Origin: Streptococcus oralis
Lineage (GTDB): Bacteria > Bacillota > Bacilli > Lactobacillales > Streptococcaceae
DNA length: 64,000 nucleotides
Direction of reading: 5' to 3'
Assembly (NCBI GenBank): GCA_905370255.1
Contig: CAJPKC010000003.1
Location: forward strand, 25,805-89,804
The notes under the pieces were generated by a model. It ran no database searches. It was given only the letters and a program-made list of their open reading frames with translations, and was not told where the DNA came from. The first letter of the stretch is position 1. The number at the start of each line of letters is the position of its first letter. Positions 50,369-58,318 of the stretch are shown here, piece by piece. Made by a program: the position numbers and the translations under genes.

Positions 50369-52042
50369 TTAACGTTTCGCGCGAGTGGTTCGACGCACGA
50401 ATCCGCGAGTAGTTTTCGGGCGCGAGAAGGCGCGCTGTAGTTTCCGACCATTGCCCTTATAGCATGGGTCGTAGAAGTCGACTAGTTGGTATTCAGTTAT
50501 AAGCGGTTCGTCCGCGTCCATGCGCGCGCCGACTTTGATGATGTCTTTTTGCGTGAGGCGGGCGTCCCACTCATTCGTTTCGGCTAAGTAGTCTGTTGCA
50601 TATTCAATAAAGGCTGACTTCTTGACAGGTTTTCCGTTAGCGTTATCTTTAGACATCCACGAAACGTATAAATCGTATAAGAATTTAGTTGGAAGTACGT
50701 CCCATTTGAATCGTGGTAAAAACTCGTCGAAGAATTCGAAAACAGAGTTATTCTCAACCTTTGTTCGATAAAGTGCTTCTTCGTTTTCTTTCGTTATAAG
50801 GAATTCGGTGACGACGGGTGCTTCAAGTGCTCGTTTGAGAATATATTCTTTAACGTCTGTTCGATCCATGTAGTCTCGTTTGATGTATGGTCGCTCACAG
50901 CCAGTAAACGTATGTGTGAAAGGCACAATGAGGAGACGGCGATAAATTGAGTTGGACTTGTCTCGTGTGAGTAACGTTCCGTTCATCATCTGAATGTTCA
51001 ACATACGCACTTGCATAGGATAAGCATCTTTACCTTTTGCTTCGATTTGGATGTCGTCGCCAGTGATTGCTGCTTTGAATTCATCAGTGCCGTCGATGTA
51101 GGCCCCGACAGGATTCTCATCTGCGATGTTGAGGATTTTCCCTAGTAATTGTTGTGTACGAAATCGTACGCCGAAGTTCTTAATATTGACAGATGAATAA
51201 AGACCGTCTCCAATGATGTTTTTAAGAACTTGTCCGAGAGTTCCTTTCCCGTTGTTACCTTGTCGTGAATAGAAAATAACGCATTTATTGTAGACACGAC
51301 CGGGGTTCAATGCAGCTGTGATGATTTGCCACATTTGCTCTAGACGATCTGGATTGTGATCGACGAGTTCGTCTAACCATGAATCGAACGTCCAGTCTAC
51401 GCCGTCAGGCATAGTGATTGTTGGATTAATTGCGTTTGGGTTGTAGTTAGTTTGGATTTTCGCAAGACGGTATTCATGTTGGTTAAACGGTTCTAGTTGT
51501 TTTGTTTCTTTATTGTAGATACCGTTCTTAACAAAGATTCTATTAACGTCTGATGTTTCGTGGACTTCTGAAATCGTCTGAATCATTGTGTTAAAAACGC
51601 GACGGTGGAAATAGAAGTCTTCGTTTGGTACAGCGTTGTAAATGATGTCAATTAATAATTTGTTTGCGGGTACATATAGACCGTGTGTTCGTGATGTTTC
51701 GTCGAAATCGTAAATATATACGATTGGTTCTTTTACGTTCGTCGGTTCGCTGTGTTTCGATGCTGGTGTAATCAATGCGAGTGGGATAATATGTAATAAT
51801 AAAATCGCATATTCGCCAACAGAGATTTTAACATTTTTCGGTTCACGCCCCCCACTTTCGACTAGTGCTTCAGAATATAATTCTTGATAATATTCTGTTG
51901 TGATGTCGCGGACGTGGTTGCGCATATCGCGAATTGTTTTAAGAGTTACGCCGGTGCGAACTGACATGAAGTCGTTAGCTTTGATGATTTTAGAGTCTGT
52001 TTTTGTCATAGATTCCGAATTAGATAAATTTGTTATAAACAT
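50369..52042 (-). CDS. Primase-helicase 3 (D5/P4-type SF3 replication protein)
   Basis: 557 residues from ATG 52042. Walker A SRQGNNGKGTLGQ (~262), ILNIADENP (~308), GDDIQIEAKGKDAYPMQV and IYRRLLIVPFTH are nearly identical to primase 1. The last codons, after GGA TTC, read GTG CGT CGA ACC ACT CGC (VRRTTR) and continue AKR-stop; from ACC onward they are identical to the guide of locus S5, which instead begins GTC AAA CGG (VKR). Own origin lies upstream at 52200-52740. This is the third replication module of the window. Confidence 0.87.
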   Translation of the reverse strand: MFITNLSNSESMTKTDSKIIKANDFMSVRTGVTLKTIRDMRNHVRDITTEYYQELYSEALVESGGREPKNVKISVGEYAILLLHIIPLALITPASKHSEPTNVKEPIVYIYDFDETSRTHGLYVPANKLLIDIIYNAVPNEDFYFHRRVFNTMIQTISEVHETSDVNRIFVKNGIYNKETKQLEPFNQHEYRLAKIQTNYNPNAINPTITMPDGVDWTFDSWLDELVDHNPDRLEQMWQIITAALNPGRVYNKCVIFYSRQGNNGKGTLGQVLKNIIGDGLYSSVNIKNFGVRFRTQQLLGKILNIADENPVGAYIDGTDEFKAAITGDDIQIEAKGKDAYPMQVRMLNIQMMNGTLLTRDKSNSIYRRLLIVPFTHTFTGCERPYIKRDYMDRTDVKEYILKRALEAPVVTEFLITKENEEALYRTKVENNSVFEFFDEFLPRFKWDVLPTKFLYDLYVSWMSKDNANGKPVKKSAFIEYATDYLAETNEWDARLTQKDIIKVGARMDADEPLITEYQLVDFYDPCYKGNGRKLQRAFSRPKTTRGFVRRTTRAKR

Positions 52043-52083
52043 GATACGTTTCCAATCTTTTGAAATAATTTTTTGCAAAAGAG

Positions 52084-52174
52084 TTGACACGTATGCGTCT
52101 TTATGGTATACTTATTTTTAGCAATAAATAAAACACGTGTCATACGCAATCCGGCAAGATTGCGTTTTTTTTTT
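52084..52174 (+). ncRNA. Candidate countertranscribed RNA upstream of primase 3
   Basis: Promoter TTGACA (52084-52089), 17 bp, TATACT (52107-52112). Terminator CGCAATC/GATTGCG (52145-52164) plus a long T run. The ~50-nt RNA would be antisense to the primase 3 leader, matching the unit at 12186-12275. Confidence 0.7.
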
Positions 52175-52199
52175 GCGTATCTAAAGTATAGCACAAATT

Positions 52200-52740
52200 T
52201 AAGTCGACGTCAATGTCAGGTTTACTTTTTTTTCAGTTATTTTTCTAAAAAAGAAACCTAAAAAGTAAACCTTTGTGGTTTTGTAAGAGTCGTTGATGCG
52301 CATGGGTTTCGATGGCTATCTCGTCTATTTTATCAAAGATTGGCTTTTAAAAAAGTAAACCTCAAAAATCGTCAAAAACGTTGGCGTTATGCGATTTTTA
52401 TATTTTAGGTTTACTTAGTTTACTTAATCGCTATTACTCGTATTATATGTAAGAGACAACCTATATGCTATTATATAGGTTTATAATACCATATAAAGAA
52501 TTTATCTCAAAAAAGAGTAAACTAAGTAAACTTTTTTAACATTATTTCCGAACTATTCAGCGATGACGCCCATTTTGGACGTATTTTTATGGTTTCTTTA
52601 GGTTTACTAAAAAAGAAACCCTTATTTGCTGATTTTTGGTTAATGCTTTGTTTAACGGGTGTTTTCATATTCCAGCGGGGTTTACTTTTTAGGTTTACTT
52701 TCTTGCGGCGAAAAAGAAACCTTTTATGAATTCCGAACGA
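52200..52740. other. Replication origin candidate 3 (GGTTTACTTTTT iterons)
   Basis: About ten copies of AAAAAGTAAACC / GGTTTACTTTTT and related AAAAGAAACC in both orientations (52220, 52255, 52350, 52408, 52513, 52602, 52678-52700). The blocks TTTCCGAACTATTCAGCGAT (about 52546) and TGAATTCCGAACGA (about 52728) are shared with origin 1, whose iterons are different. Confidence 0.65.
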
Positions 52741-52783
52741 ATGGTAGCAAACGAATACAAATTATTCGCAATTCAGCATAATC

Positions 52784-52812
52784 TTGAAAACGTTTTCGAT
52801 TCGTGATATAAT
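52784..52812 (+). promoter_or_regulatory. Promoter with cre-like palindrome
   Basis: TTGAAA (52784-52789), 17 bp, TATAAT (52807-52812). The -35 overlaps TTGAAAACGTTTTCGA, one mismatch from the CcpA cre consensus of Gram-positives, so carbon-catabolite control by the host is possible. Confidence 0.6.
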
Positions 52813-52842
52813 AAAGAAAAAGTTTAAAACGAGGTCTAAAAA

Positions 52843-53238
52843 ATGTCTAAAGTGACAAAGAAAAAACCAAACGAATTTATGAAAAAGTTGAATCAATTCT
52901 CGAATAAGATGTTCGAAAAATCAACGGGCTTGACGGCTCCGAATACGTCAGAATATGAAGATGAACCGTATAGTTATAACTCATCAGCACCGTCTTCTGT
53001 TTATATTCAACAACCGTCTGGCACACAATATGTAAGGCAATCTGTGTTGTTCACGAATGCGTTTCGCGCCGGCTTCTTTTTTACATTAGGTTGTATGGTG
53101 GCAGGAATTATTCCGTTTATCATTGTCTATATGATGTTGATGGGATCTTTACAGCAACAAACGCCAAGATATGTACAACAAACACCTTCGATTGATCAAG
53201 TCGTTCCTGATCAAAATCAGGATGCACCTCAACAGTAA
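52843..53238 (+). CDS. Single-span membrane protein
   Basis: 131 residues. Charged, Ser/Tyr-rich N-terminal ~65 residues, one membrane segment (AGFFFTLGCMVAGIIPFIIV, ~76-100), Gln/Pro-rich C-terminal tail (QQQTPRYVQQTPSIDQV). It has its own promoter and terminator. Unknown role. Confidence 0.6.
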   Translation: MSKVTKKKPNEFMKKLNQFSNKMFEKSTGLTAPNTSEYEDEPYSYNSSAPSSVYIQQPSGTQYVRQSVLFTNAFRAGFFFTLGCMVAGIIPFIIVYMMLMGSLQQQTPRYVQQTPSIDQVVPDQNQDAPQQ

Positions 53239-53244
53239 AAAAAT

Positions 53245-53275
53245 AAGAAGCACTCAATTGAGTGCTTCTTTTGTG
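53245..53275. terminator. Bidirectional terminator shared with CRISPR-like RNA S5
   Basis: AAGAAGCACTC-AATT-GAGTGCTTCTT. It ends the 52843 gene on the plus strand and the S5 transcript on the minus strand. Confidence 0.8.
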
Positions 53276-53281
53276 TGTTTT

Positions 53282-53431
53282 TGTTTTAACGTTTCGCGCG
53301 AGTGGTCCGTTTGACATTTCAATCCGCGCAGACAACATTCCGCTGAATGCAACGACTTAAAAACTTAAGCCGTAAGTCTAGCCTACGTCGCACTCGGTTG
53401 CCTTAAAAACGAATTTAATTGCGACTTCGTT
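53282..53431 (-). CRISPR. Solo leader-repeat-guide locus S5, guide matches primase 3
   Basis: The leader starts ACGAAGTCGCAATTAAATTC at 53431. The repeat ends GTCTGCGCGGATTGAAAT at 53316; within it GTTGCATT and AATGTTGT differ from other loci. The guide (53315 down to about 53282) carries 24 bases (53283-53306) identical to 50366-50389 at the 3' end of primase 3. Its 5' part differs from that gene but keeps the reading frame (VKR for VRR). The terminator follows at once. Confidence 0.78.
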
Positions 53432-53478
53432 TTCGTTTTTTTATGTGTGTTCTAATATTTCGTCATCGAATACTTCTT

Positions 53479-53739
53479 TTAATGTGATTCGTTATAATAT
53501 TCTAGAGCAAGCATGATGCGTGGGTCGCTGTTAATATATTGCAGGAGACTGGTTAATTGACTCTCAGCCGGTCCATTGCTTACGCAGGAAACGAGCGCGG
53601 CTGACGGATCGATTGGATCGTTGTGTGCGGCTGTCAAGATGAATGCGCCGTTGTTGTGTTCTTGTGTTTTTAATTCTTGTAAGATTTCGATTGCTTGATC
53701 GATAGATTCCGCAAACGTGAGTTCTTTTTGTTCTGTCAT
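53479..53739 (-). CDS. Small hypothetical protein, paralogue of 55150-55431
   Basis: 86 residues: ESIDQAIEILQELKTQEHNN matches DSIDKAIELLQELKQAKHSP of the paralogue. Probably an alpha/beta fold with a C-terminal helix. Last in its operon. Confidence 0.6.
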   Translation of the reverse strand: MTEQKELTFAESIDQAIEILQELKTQEHNNGAFILTAAHNDPIDPSAALVSCVSNGPAESQLTSLLQYINSDPRIMLALEYYNESH

Positions 53740-53753
53740 AAGGGTTCCTTTCG

Positions 53754-54095
53754 TTATTTCAGAATGATGTTAATCATTGCACGTTCATATTCGGCGAGGT
53801 GTGTTGTAATTTTATCGACTTCTAAGTCGAGTACAACATCTAGCGCTTCCTGGTTACTATATAGTGGTAACGCTTCAAGGTCGTACATGTGGGCGTCAAT
53901 AGTTAGAATTGCAACGGTGTAGCTTTTCCACGGTTCTAATGTACAGCTTAGTTTCATAGCCGTGTCAATTTTGTATTCGTCTTTAAGTGATTCTACAAAG
54001 TTATGCAATTTAGGTTTTTCAGCGATAATCTGTGGTGGAATGCAGACTACGATTTCGGTTGTTATTACATTTTCTAAGAATTCTTTTAATTTCAC
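53754..54095 (-). CDS. Hypothetical protein
   Basis: 113 residues with RBS AGAAAGGAAACAAAACCGTG, the frame starting at 54095. Alternating sheet and helix (YTVAILTIDAHMYDLEALPL). Not recognised. Confidence 0.55.
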   Translation of the reverse strand: MKLKEFLENVITTEIVVCIPPQIIAEKPKLHNFVESLKDEYKIDTAMKLSCTLEPWKSYTVAILTIDAHMYDLEALPLYSNQEALDVVLDLEVDKITTHLAEYERAMINIILK

Positions 54096-54110
54096 GGTTT
54101 TGTTTCCTTT

Positions 54111-54359
54111 CTATAACGGCAACGAGTCGGTGGTTGTGGCATCGACGAGGTAACTCATTGTGAGTTCAATAGCGCCTTCCATCATATGTTCGCCGTCAGC
54201 ACGTTGATAGTAGTCGATGCAAGGTTCGACGTGTTCGATAATGTCGTCTGGATATTGATCGTTGTATTCTTCGATCCATTCATGGACGATTGGTTGCCAG
54301 TCTTTACGGAATTGTTCTGGTACGGGGATTCTGATGATTCGGGCTAGTCTGATTTTCAT
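54111..54359 (-). CDS. Hypothetical protein
   Basis: 82 residues, MKIRLARIIRIPVPEQFRKD and onward; preceded by a long A/T tract with AAGGAAAAAAAAAGCT. Not recognised. Confidence 0.5.
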   Translation of the reverse strand: MKIRLARIIRIPVPEQFRKDWQPIVHEWIEEYNDQYPDDIIEHVEPCIDYYQRADGEHMMEGAIELTMSYLVDATTTDSLPL

Positions 54360-54410
54360 AGCTTTTTTTTTCCTTTTTTTTTATTTGATTTTTTTTTTCA
54401 ATAAAAAAAT

Positions 54411-54431
54411 GGACAGGACTTGGTCCTGTCC
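54411..54431 (-). promoter_or_regulatory. Leader hairpin or terminator
   Basis: GGACAGGAC-CAA-GTCCTGTCC followed by ATTTTTTTATT on the minus strand. It lies just after the stop at 54439, so it may serve as a terminator as well. Confidence 0.55.
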
Positions 54432-54438
54432 CTATGCG

Positions 54439-55140
54439 CTATTCGATAAACGTAAAGATTTCGTTATCGTTACGTTTCCAGATATGTGGTTTGTCGCTCA
54501 GATCTTTCTGAAGACGTTTGATCGCAGACAATGGAATATTGCTTGTTGGATAAGGATTCTTTCGTAACAATTTAATAGGTTTCAACGCTAAACTGTATAG
54601 AGTTTCAATCCGCCATTCGTTATATTCGTCGGCATTACATGTGTCGAATAAGTCGCTAAAGTCGAAAACAGTTCGTTCGAAATCAGGATATCCTTTTTCG
54701 TCAAACGCCCAATCAATAATAATGGTTCCGTCTGACCAAAACAAGTGATCGTTTTGATCTTTTTCAGCTACGGCTAACATGCCGAAGTTTCGATTGACAT
54801 TTTCACGGTCGATATCAATCGTGAATTGTGACATATAGTCTAACGATTCTTTGCGTGAAGGACTTATACCACTGATTACAGAATAGCACATAAGATTAAA
54901 CAAATCGATAGATTCTTCGTTTGCGAGGGATCCGTTATCGAATTTTTCAAGAAGATGGCGTCCTTTATCGGTTAACATTGATAAGAATACATCAAAGCGA
55001 TTATGGTACTTGTGTGATAGACTGTTCGCGAAACTATCCAATTCTGCAATCGAGCTTTCTGTGTACGCGGACCAATGATAGTAGATAGTATTAACGGTTT
55101 TTCCGTTGATTCTGTTTTGAATGATTAATACCTGTCCCAT
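54439..55140 (-). CDS. Hypothetical protein
   Basis: 233 residues, acidic. MGQVLIIQNRINGKTVNTIY then mixed helix and sheet; HLFWSDGTIIIDWAFDEKGY in the middle. No family recognised. Confidence 0.6.
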   Translation of the reverse strand: MGQVLIIQNRINGKTVNTIYYHWSAYTESSIAELDSFANSLSHKYHNRFDVFLSMLTDKGRHLLEKFDNGSLANEESIDLFNLMCYSVISGISPSRKESLDYMSQFTIDIDRENVNRNFGMLAVAEKDQNDHLFWSDGTIIIDWAFDEKGYPDFERTVFDFSDLFDTCNADEYNEWRIETLYSLALKPIKLLRKNPYPTSNIPLSAIKRLQKDLSDKPHIWKRNDNEIFTFIE

Positions 55141-55149
55141 GGTGTCTCC

Positions 55150-55431
55150 TTATTGATTCTTAAAATAAGCATTCAATACAGCCAGTGCATCAGGATTCGC
55201 ACGGAAGTACGCGGTTAGACTGTTAAGTTGGTCGATACCGCGACCGCCTGCGACACCTTTAATAGTGGCTGTAGCTTTTTGGTCGACAACGTCACTAATC
55301 GAAGATGTTGTGAGCACGAATGCGGGTGAGTGTTTGGCTTGTTTTAACTCTTGTAAGAGTTCGATAGCCTTGTCGATAGAGTCTTCATTAGAAAACTCTT
55401 CGACGTTGCTGATTGAAATTTCTTTAGTCAT
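55150..55431 (-). CDS. Small hypothetical protein, paralogue of 53479-53739
   Basis: 93 residues; see paralogue. Ends RANPDALAVLNAYFKNQ against NSDPRIMLALEYYNESH. Confidence 0.6.
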   Translation of the reverse strand: MTKEISISNVEEFSNEDSIDKAIELLQELKQAKHSPAFVLTTSSISDVVDQKATATIKGVAGGRGIDQLNSLTAYFRANPDALAVLNAYFKNQ

Positions 55432-55447
55432 ATTTTATTCTTCTTTC

Positions 55448-55717
55448 TTATTCGTCTAGATCGTTCACGAAGTCGTCTAGTTCTTCGAGAATGGTCAATA
55501 TGTCTGATGCGGTATAGTTTTTGTCGAGTGGGCTATTTGTTTGAGCAGCCGTCAAGATATCTCGTAAGTACGGTTCTTTTAGAGCCGCAATTTTACGGGA
55601 GATTTGATGCGAACGGTCTTTTTGTTCGGTTTCGACTGCTGATTCAGCATCTTCAACAAATTCGTTAATGTGTTTTGCGATGTTTTCTTTTAGTTCGCGG
55701 ATTTCTGCTTTGAGCAT
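55448..55717 (-). CDS. Hypothetical coiled-coil protein
   Basis: 89 residues from MLKAEIRELKENIAKHINEF, ATG 55717 behind AAGAAAAGGAAAAATCAAT. Helical, with a Glu/Asp-rich tail. Confidence 0.55.
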   Translation of the reverse strand: MLKAEIRELKENIAKHINEFVEDAESAVETEQKDRSHQISRKIAALKEPYLRDILTAAQTNSPLDKNYTASDILTILEELDDFVNDLDE

Positions 55718-55734
55718 ATTGATTTTTCCTTTTC

Positions 55735-58164
55735 TTAAAGTTGTTTTCCACAATCTTTTTCAAAATCACGGAAAATGTCGATGATGTGTGTTTCAAAAAT
55801 ATAAGCATTGTCTTTATCACGCAACCAGTTCAAGAATCGAACTTGTACAGCCGTAAAGGCTTTGTTCAATTTGATAGCGGTACTTGTGCGGAGACTTTTG
55901 ATTGCGTTTTCATGCAAACCACGTAAGCGTTTGACTTCACGATAGTAGGCGTATTTGACTTTGAACATGAAGCCGTTTTGGTCAGTCAGAACGAGACCTT
56001 CAGAGTCGCGATCGTAATCATGTTCTTTGATGTAACGCATAAGTGTTGGGATATCATCAAAGGTTGTAATCACTTCTTTACGTTTGAAGAAGGGTGTCGT
56101 GATTTCTAATTGTTCGAGTACATTGTTTGAAAACGCAGAATCAATATCGATACCGTCAAATTCGAAACTATTTGGAATAGCATCGAGAATTGTTAACGAG
56201 TTTTTATCGAAATCGATGATGTGTCGGTCGTCAATGTGTTCTACTTCAAAAGTGAACGAACAGTCATATTTTTCAGAAAGGTCTTTCAATTGATCTTTTT
56301 CGTTTTGAGTCAATTGTTCGAAGATTTCTCGGAAGTAGTCAACATATTCGCCTTCTGTAGTTGATTTAGTTGCGAGTACAAATTCACCATTAATTGTAGA
56401 TGCAATTCCCAAGAAACCATTATATTTCTTGTGGGCGATAAGTGGGAATTTAACGGATTTTTTCAGGTTGGAAATTTGAGTTTCGTCCTGTTCACCAATT
56501 GCGAAGAATTTGTTGTAACTACGCATTTTGATTTGACCTGATGTTTGATCAACGAAAAGACCACGTGCTTTAATGGTTTCTGTATCCCAGATGCCTTTCT
56601 CGAAAGCTCGCGATGTGAAGTTCAAACTGTATAGGTTATGATCTAATGATTTAACACGAATGTGTTTATTGCGAATCATTGAGTTCGTCGTTTGATTTTC
56701 AGTGTCTTCAATCCATGGTTTTGCAGTGGCGTCTGATTCGGTATCTGTTTGAGGGATACGGAAAACAGTGTTTGCATATTTTTGGACAGAGTGTCCATTT
56801 TCAGTGATGTGTAGGACGCAGAGATTCCCACCGTATTCAACGTTATCTTCTAAACAAATTGAATGTTCAGTCGAGTCTGTGTGGCGATGACCATGCACTT
56901 GGATGAATCCTTGAGTGTTTCCTTTTTGGAATGATTCTTCCCAGATTTCATCGATTTGCGTTTCATATTTCCCAACGCCTCGAATCAATTGGAAGCTCGG
57001 AATAAAGGTCATTTTTGGAAGCGCTGAAATACCGGCGTGGTTGATGAAATACTTCCGTCCATGGAATTCGAGAGCGACTGCGTCACGGAAACGTCGAATA
57101 AGGTCACGTATTTGCTTTTTGAGTTTGAATTCGTCAACCGTGAATGTTGAATAATTCGTGTCGTGACGAACTTGATAGGGGTCAATTAGGTGAACTGTTC
57201 CGTCACGGAAAGTCATTCGAGGTTTTTCTACTAATTTGTCTTTATACCAAAAGACAGGAATGTCTGTAATCTGACCGTTTACGGTATAGTACAGGTTTGT
57301 ATCGTCAATATCGTCGTTAATGTCTAGTCCTATCTCGTAGTGGTCGTAATCTTTTTGACCGAGCAATTGCGGACGAGTTTTATAATTGAAGACGTGTGGT
57401 AATTTGATTGGATCGCCGTTTTCATCGAGGGCGTCAAAAGCCCAGTTTTCAAGGTGAACGTCATGGTTACCACGGATAAAGATAACATTTGGATCTTTTG
57501 CGTGATCGAAAGCCCATTGTAGAACTTTGTCATTTTCGATACCACGGTCAAGCAAATCACCTGCGAAGATATAGAGCGTTTCTGGATTGAAGTCTGACAG
57601 AGCTTCTGTTAGTACTGTATAGCAACCTTGAACGTCGCCGATTACTTTGATGTCTTTATATTTGTTGGCATCCATTGTGTAGAAATTGTCGATTTCGGAT
57701 AAGTCGTTGATTTCTGTTGCGAAGTTTGGAACGTCGTTTGTTTGAAGTAATGCGTGTTTTTGACGAATATCTTCTTCAGGGACACGCTTGTGTTCAGGTC
57801 GTGTTTGATTTCGTTTGAGTAATTCATCAAGCGAGCAATCAATTGTTTTGTAATAGACGCGATAACGATAGAGCTCAATAAGCTTTTTATAATTTTGCAT
57901 GGATGTTTTTGTTGTGTGCGTTGCGTCGATAATGGTGAAGTCACCGCGACGCATACGATGTTCAAGCGCTTTATAAAGCATATCCCATGCAAGTCGGTCG
58001 CTGTTTTGCGTGATTCGATATTCACCGTCTGTTGTCATGACGGGGTTTGAGATGAGTTGTCGGAAGCGATCCGCTTCAAGCGTGTATCCTTCGAGGTTGT
58101 TTTCTCGAATCCATGTTGATTTTCCAGAGCCGGGTGCTCCACGGAGTAATAGTAATGTGCGCAT
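55735..58164 (-). CDS. Three-domain RNA repair enzyme: polynucleotide kinase, phosphatase and RNA ligase
   Basis: 809 residues. (1) Kinase: P-loop RGAPGSGKSTW (~7-17). (2) Calcineurin-like phosphatase: VIGDVQGCY (~175), FAGDLLDRG (~202), IRGNHDVH (~233), NHAGISAL and VHGHRHT. (3) Nucleotidyltransferase ligase: HKKYNGFLG with the probable adenylated Lys ~577, TFEVEH, EGLVL (~722) and FKVKYAYYREVK (~735). The order kinase-phosphatase-ligase is that of bacterial Pnkp, but the ligase looks closer to T4 Rnl1. No Hen1 neighbour is seen. It would heal and seal cut tRNA or other RNA, countering host anticodon nucleases. Confidence 0.88.
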   Translation of the reverse strand: MRTLLLLRGAPGSGKSTWIRENNLEGYTLEADRFRQLISNPVMTTDGEYRITQNSDRLAWDMLYKALEHRMRRGDFTIIDATHTTKTSMQNYKKLIELYRYRVYYKTIDCSLDELLKRNQTRPEHKRVPEEDIRQKHALLQTNDVPNFATEINDLSEIDNFYTMDANKYKDIKVIGDVQGCYTVLTEALSDFNPETLYIFAGDLLDRGIENDKVLQWAFDHAKDPNVIFIRGNHDVHLENWAFDALDENGDPIKLPHVFNYKTRPQLLGQKDYDHYEIGLDINDDIDDTNLYYTVNGQITDIPVFWYKDKLVEKPRMTFRDGTVHLIDPYQVRHDTNYSTFTVDEFKLKKQIRDLIRRFRDAVALEFHGRKYFINHAGISALPKMTFIPSFQLIRGVGKYETQIDEIWEESFQKGNTQGFIQVHGHRHTDSTEHSICLEDNVEYGGNLCVLHITENGHSVQKYANTVFRIPQTDTESDATAKPWIEDTENQTTNSMIRNKHIRVKSLDHNLYSLNFTSRAFEKGIWDTETIKARGLFVDQTSGQIKMRSYNKFFAIGEQDETQISNLKKSVKFPLIAHKKYNGFLGIASTINGEFVLATKSTTEGEYVDYFREIFEQLTQNEKDQLKDLSEKYDCSFTFEVEHIDDRHIIDFDKNSLTILDAIPNSFEFDGIDIDSAFSNNVLEQLEITTPFFKRKEVITTFDDIPTLMRYIKEHDYDRDSEGLVLTDQNGFMFKVKYAYYREVKRLRGLHENAIKSLRTSTAIKLNKAFTAVQVRFLNWLRDKDNAYIFETHIIDIFRDFEKDCGKQL

Positions 58165-58204
58165 ATTTGATTCCTTTCTTTTGCGAGTTTCTATCCAACC
58201 GCAC

Positions 58205-58232
58205 TCAAAAGAGCCCCCTACGAGGCTCTCTG
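58205..58232 (-). terminator. Terminator after the HipA-like gene
   Basis: Minus-strand AGAGCC-TCGTAGGG-GGCTCT followed by TTTT. The surrounding bases (ATCGCAC...GTGCGG) faintly resemble the CRISPR-like repeats but lack a proper handle. Confidence 0.6.
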
Positions 58233-58318
58233 TGCGATTTTATTTGCGAGATGGTCTATTTATCTACCGCATTGATTTACGCGCGCTATGAGCCCCCACA
58301 GGAGCATGTACGTGCGAA

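Noticed and set aside
58190..58316. Two further degenerate CRISPR-like repeats
   Set aside because: Pairing and GCAC/GTGC are present, but the handle (GGATAGAAAC or GTAAAT) deviates too far and a terminator accounts for the stem.
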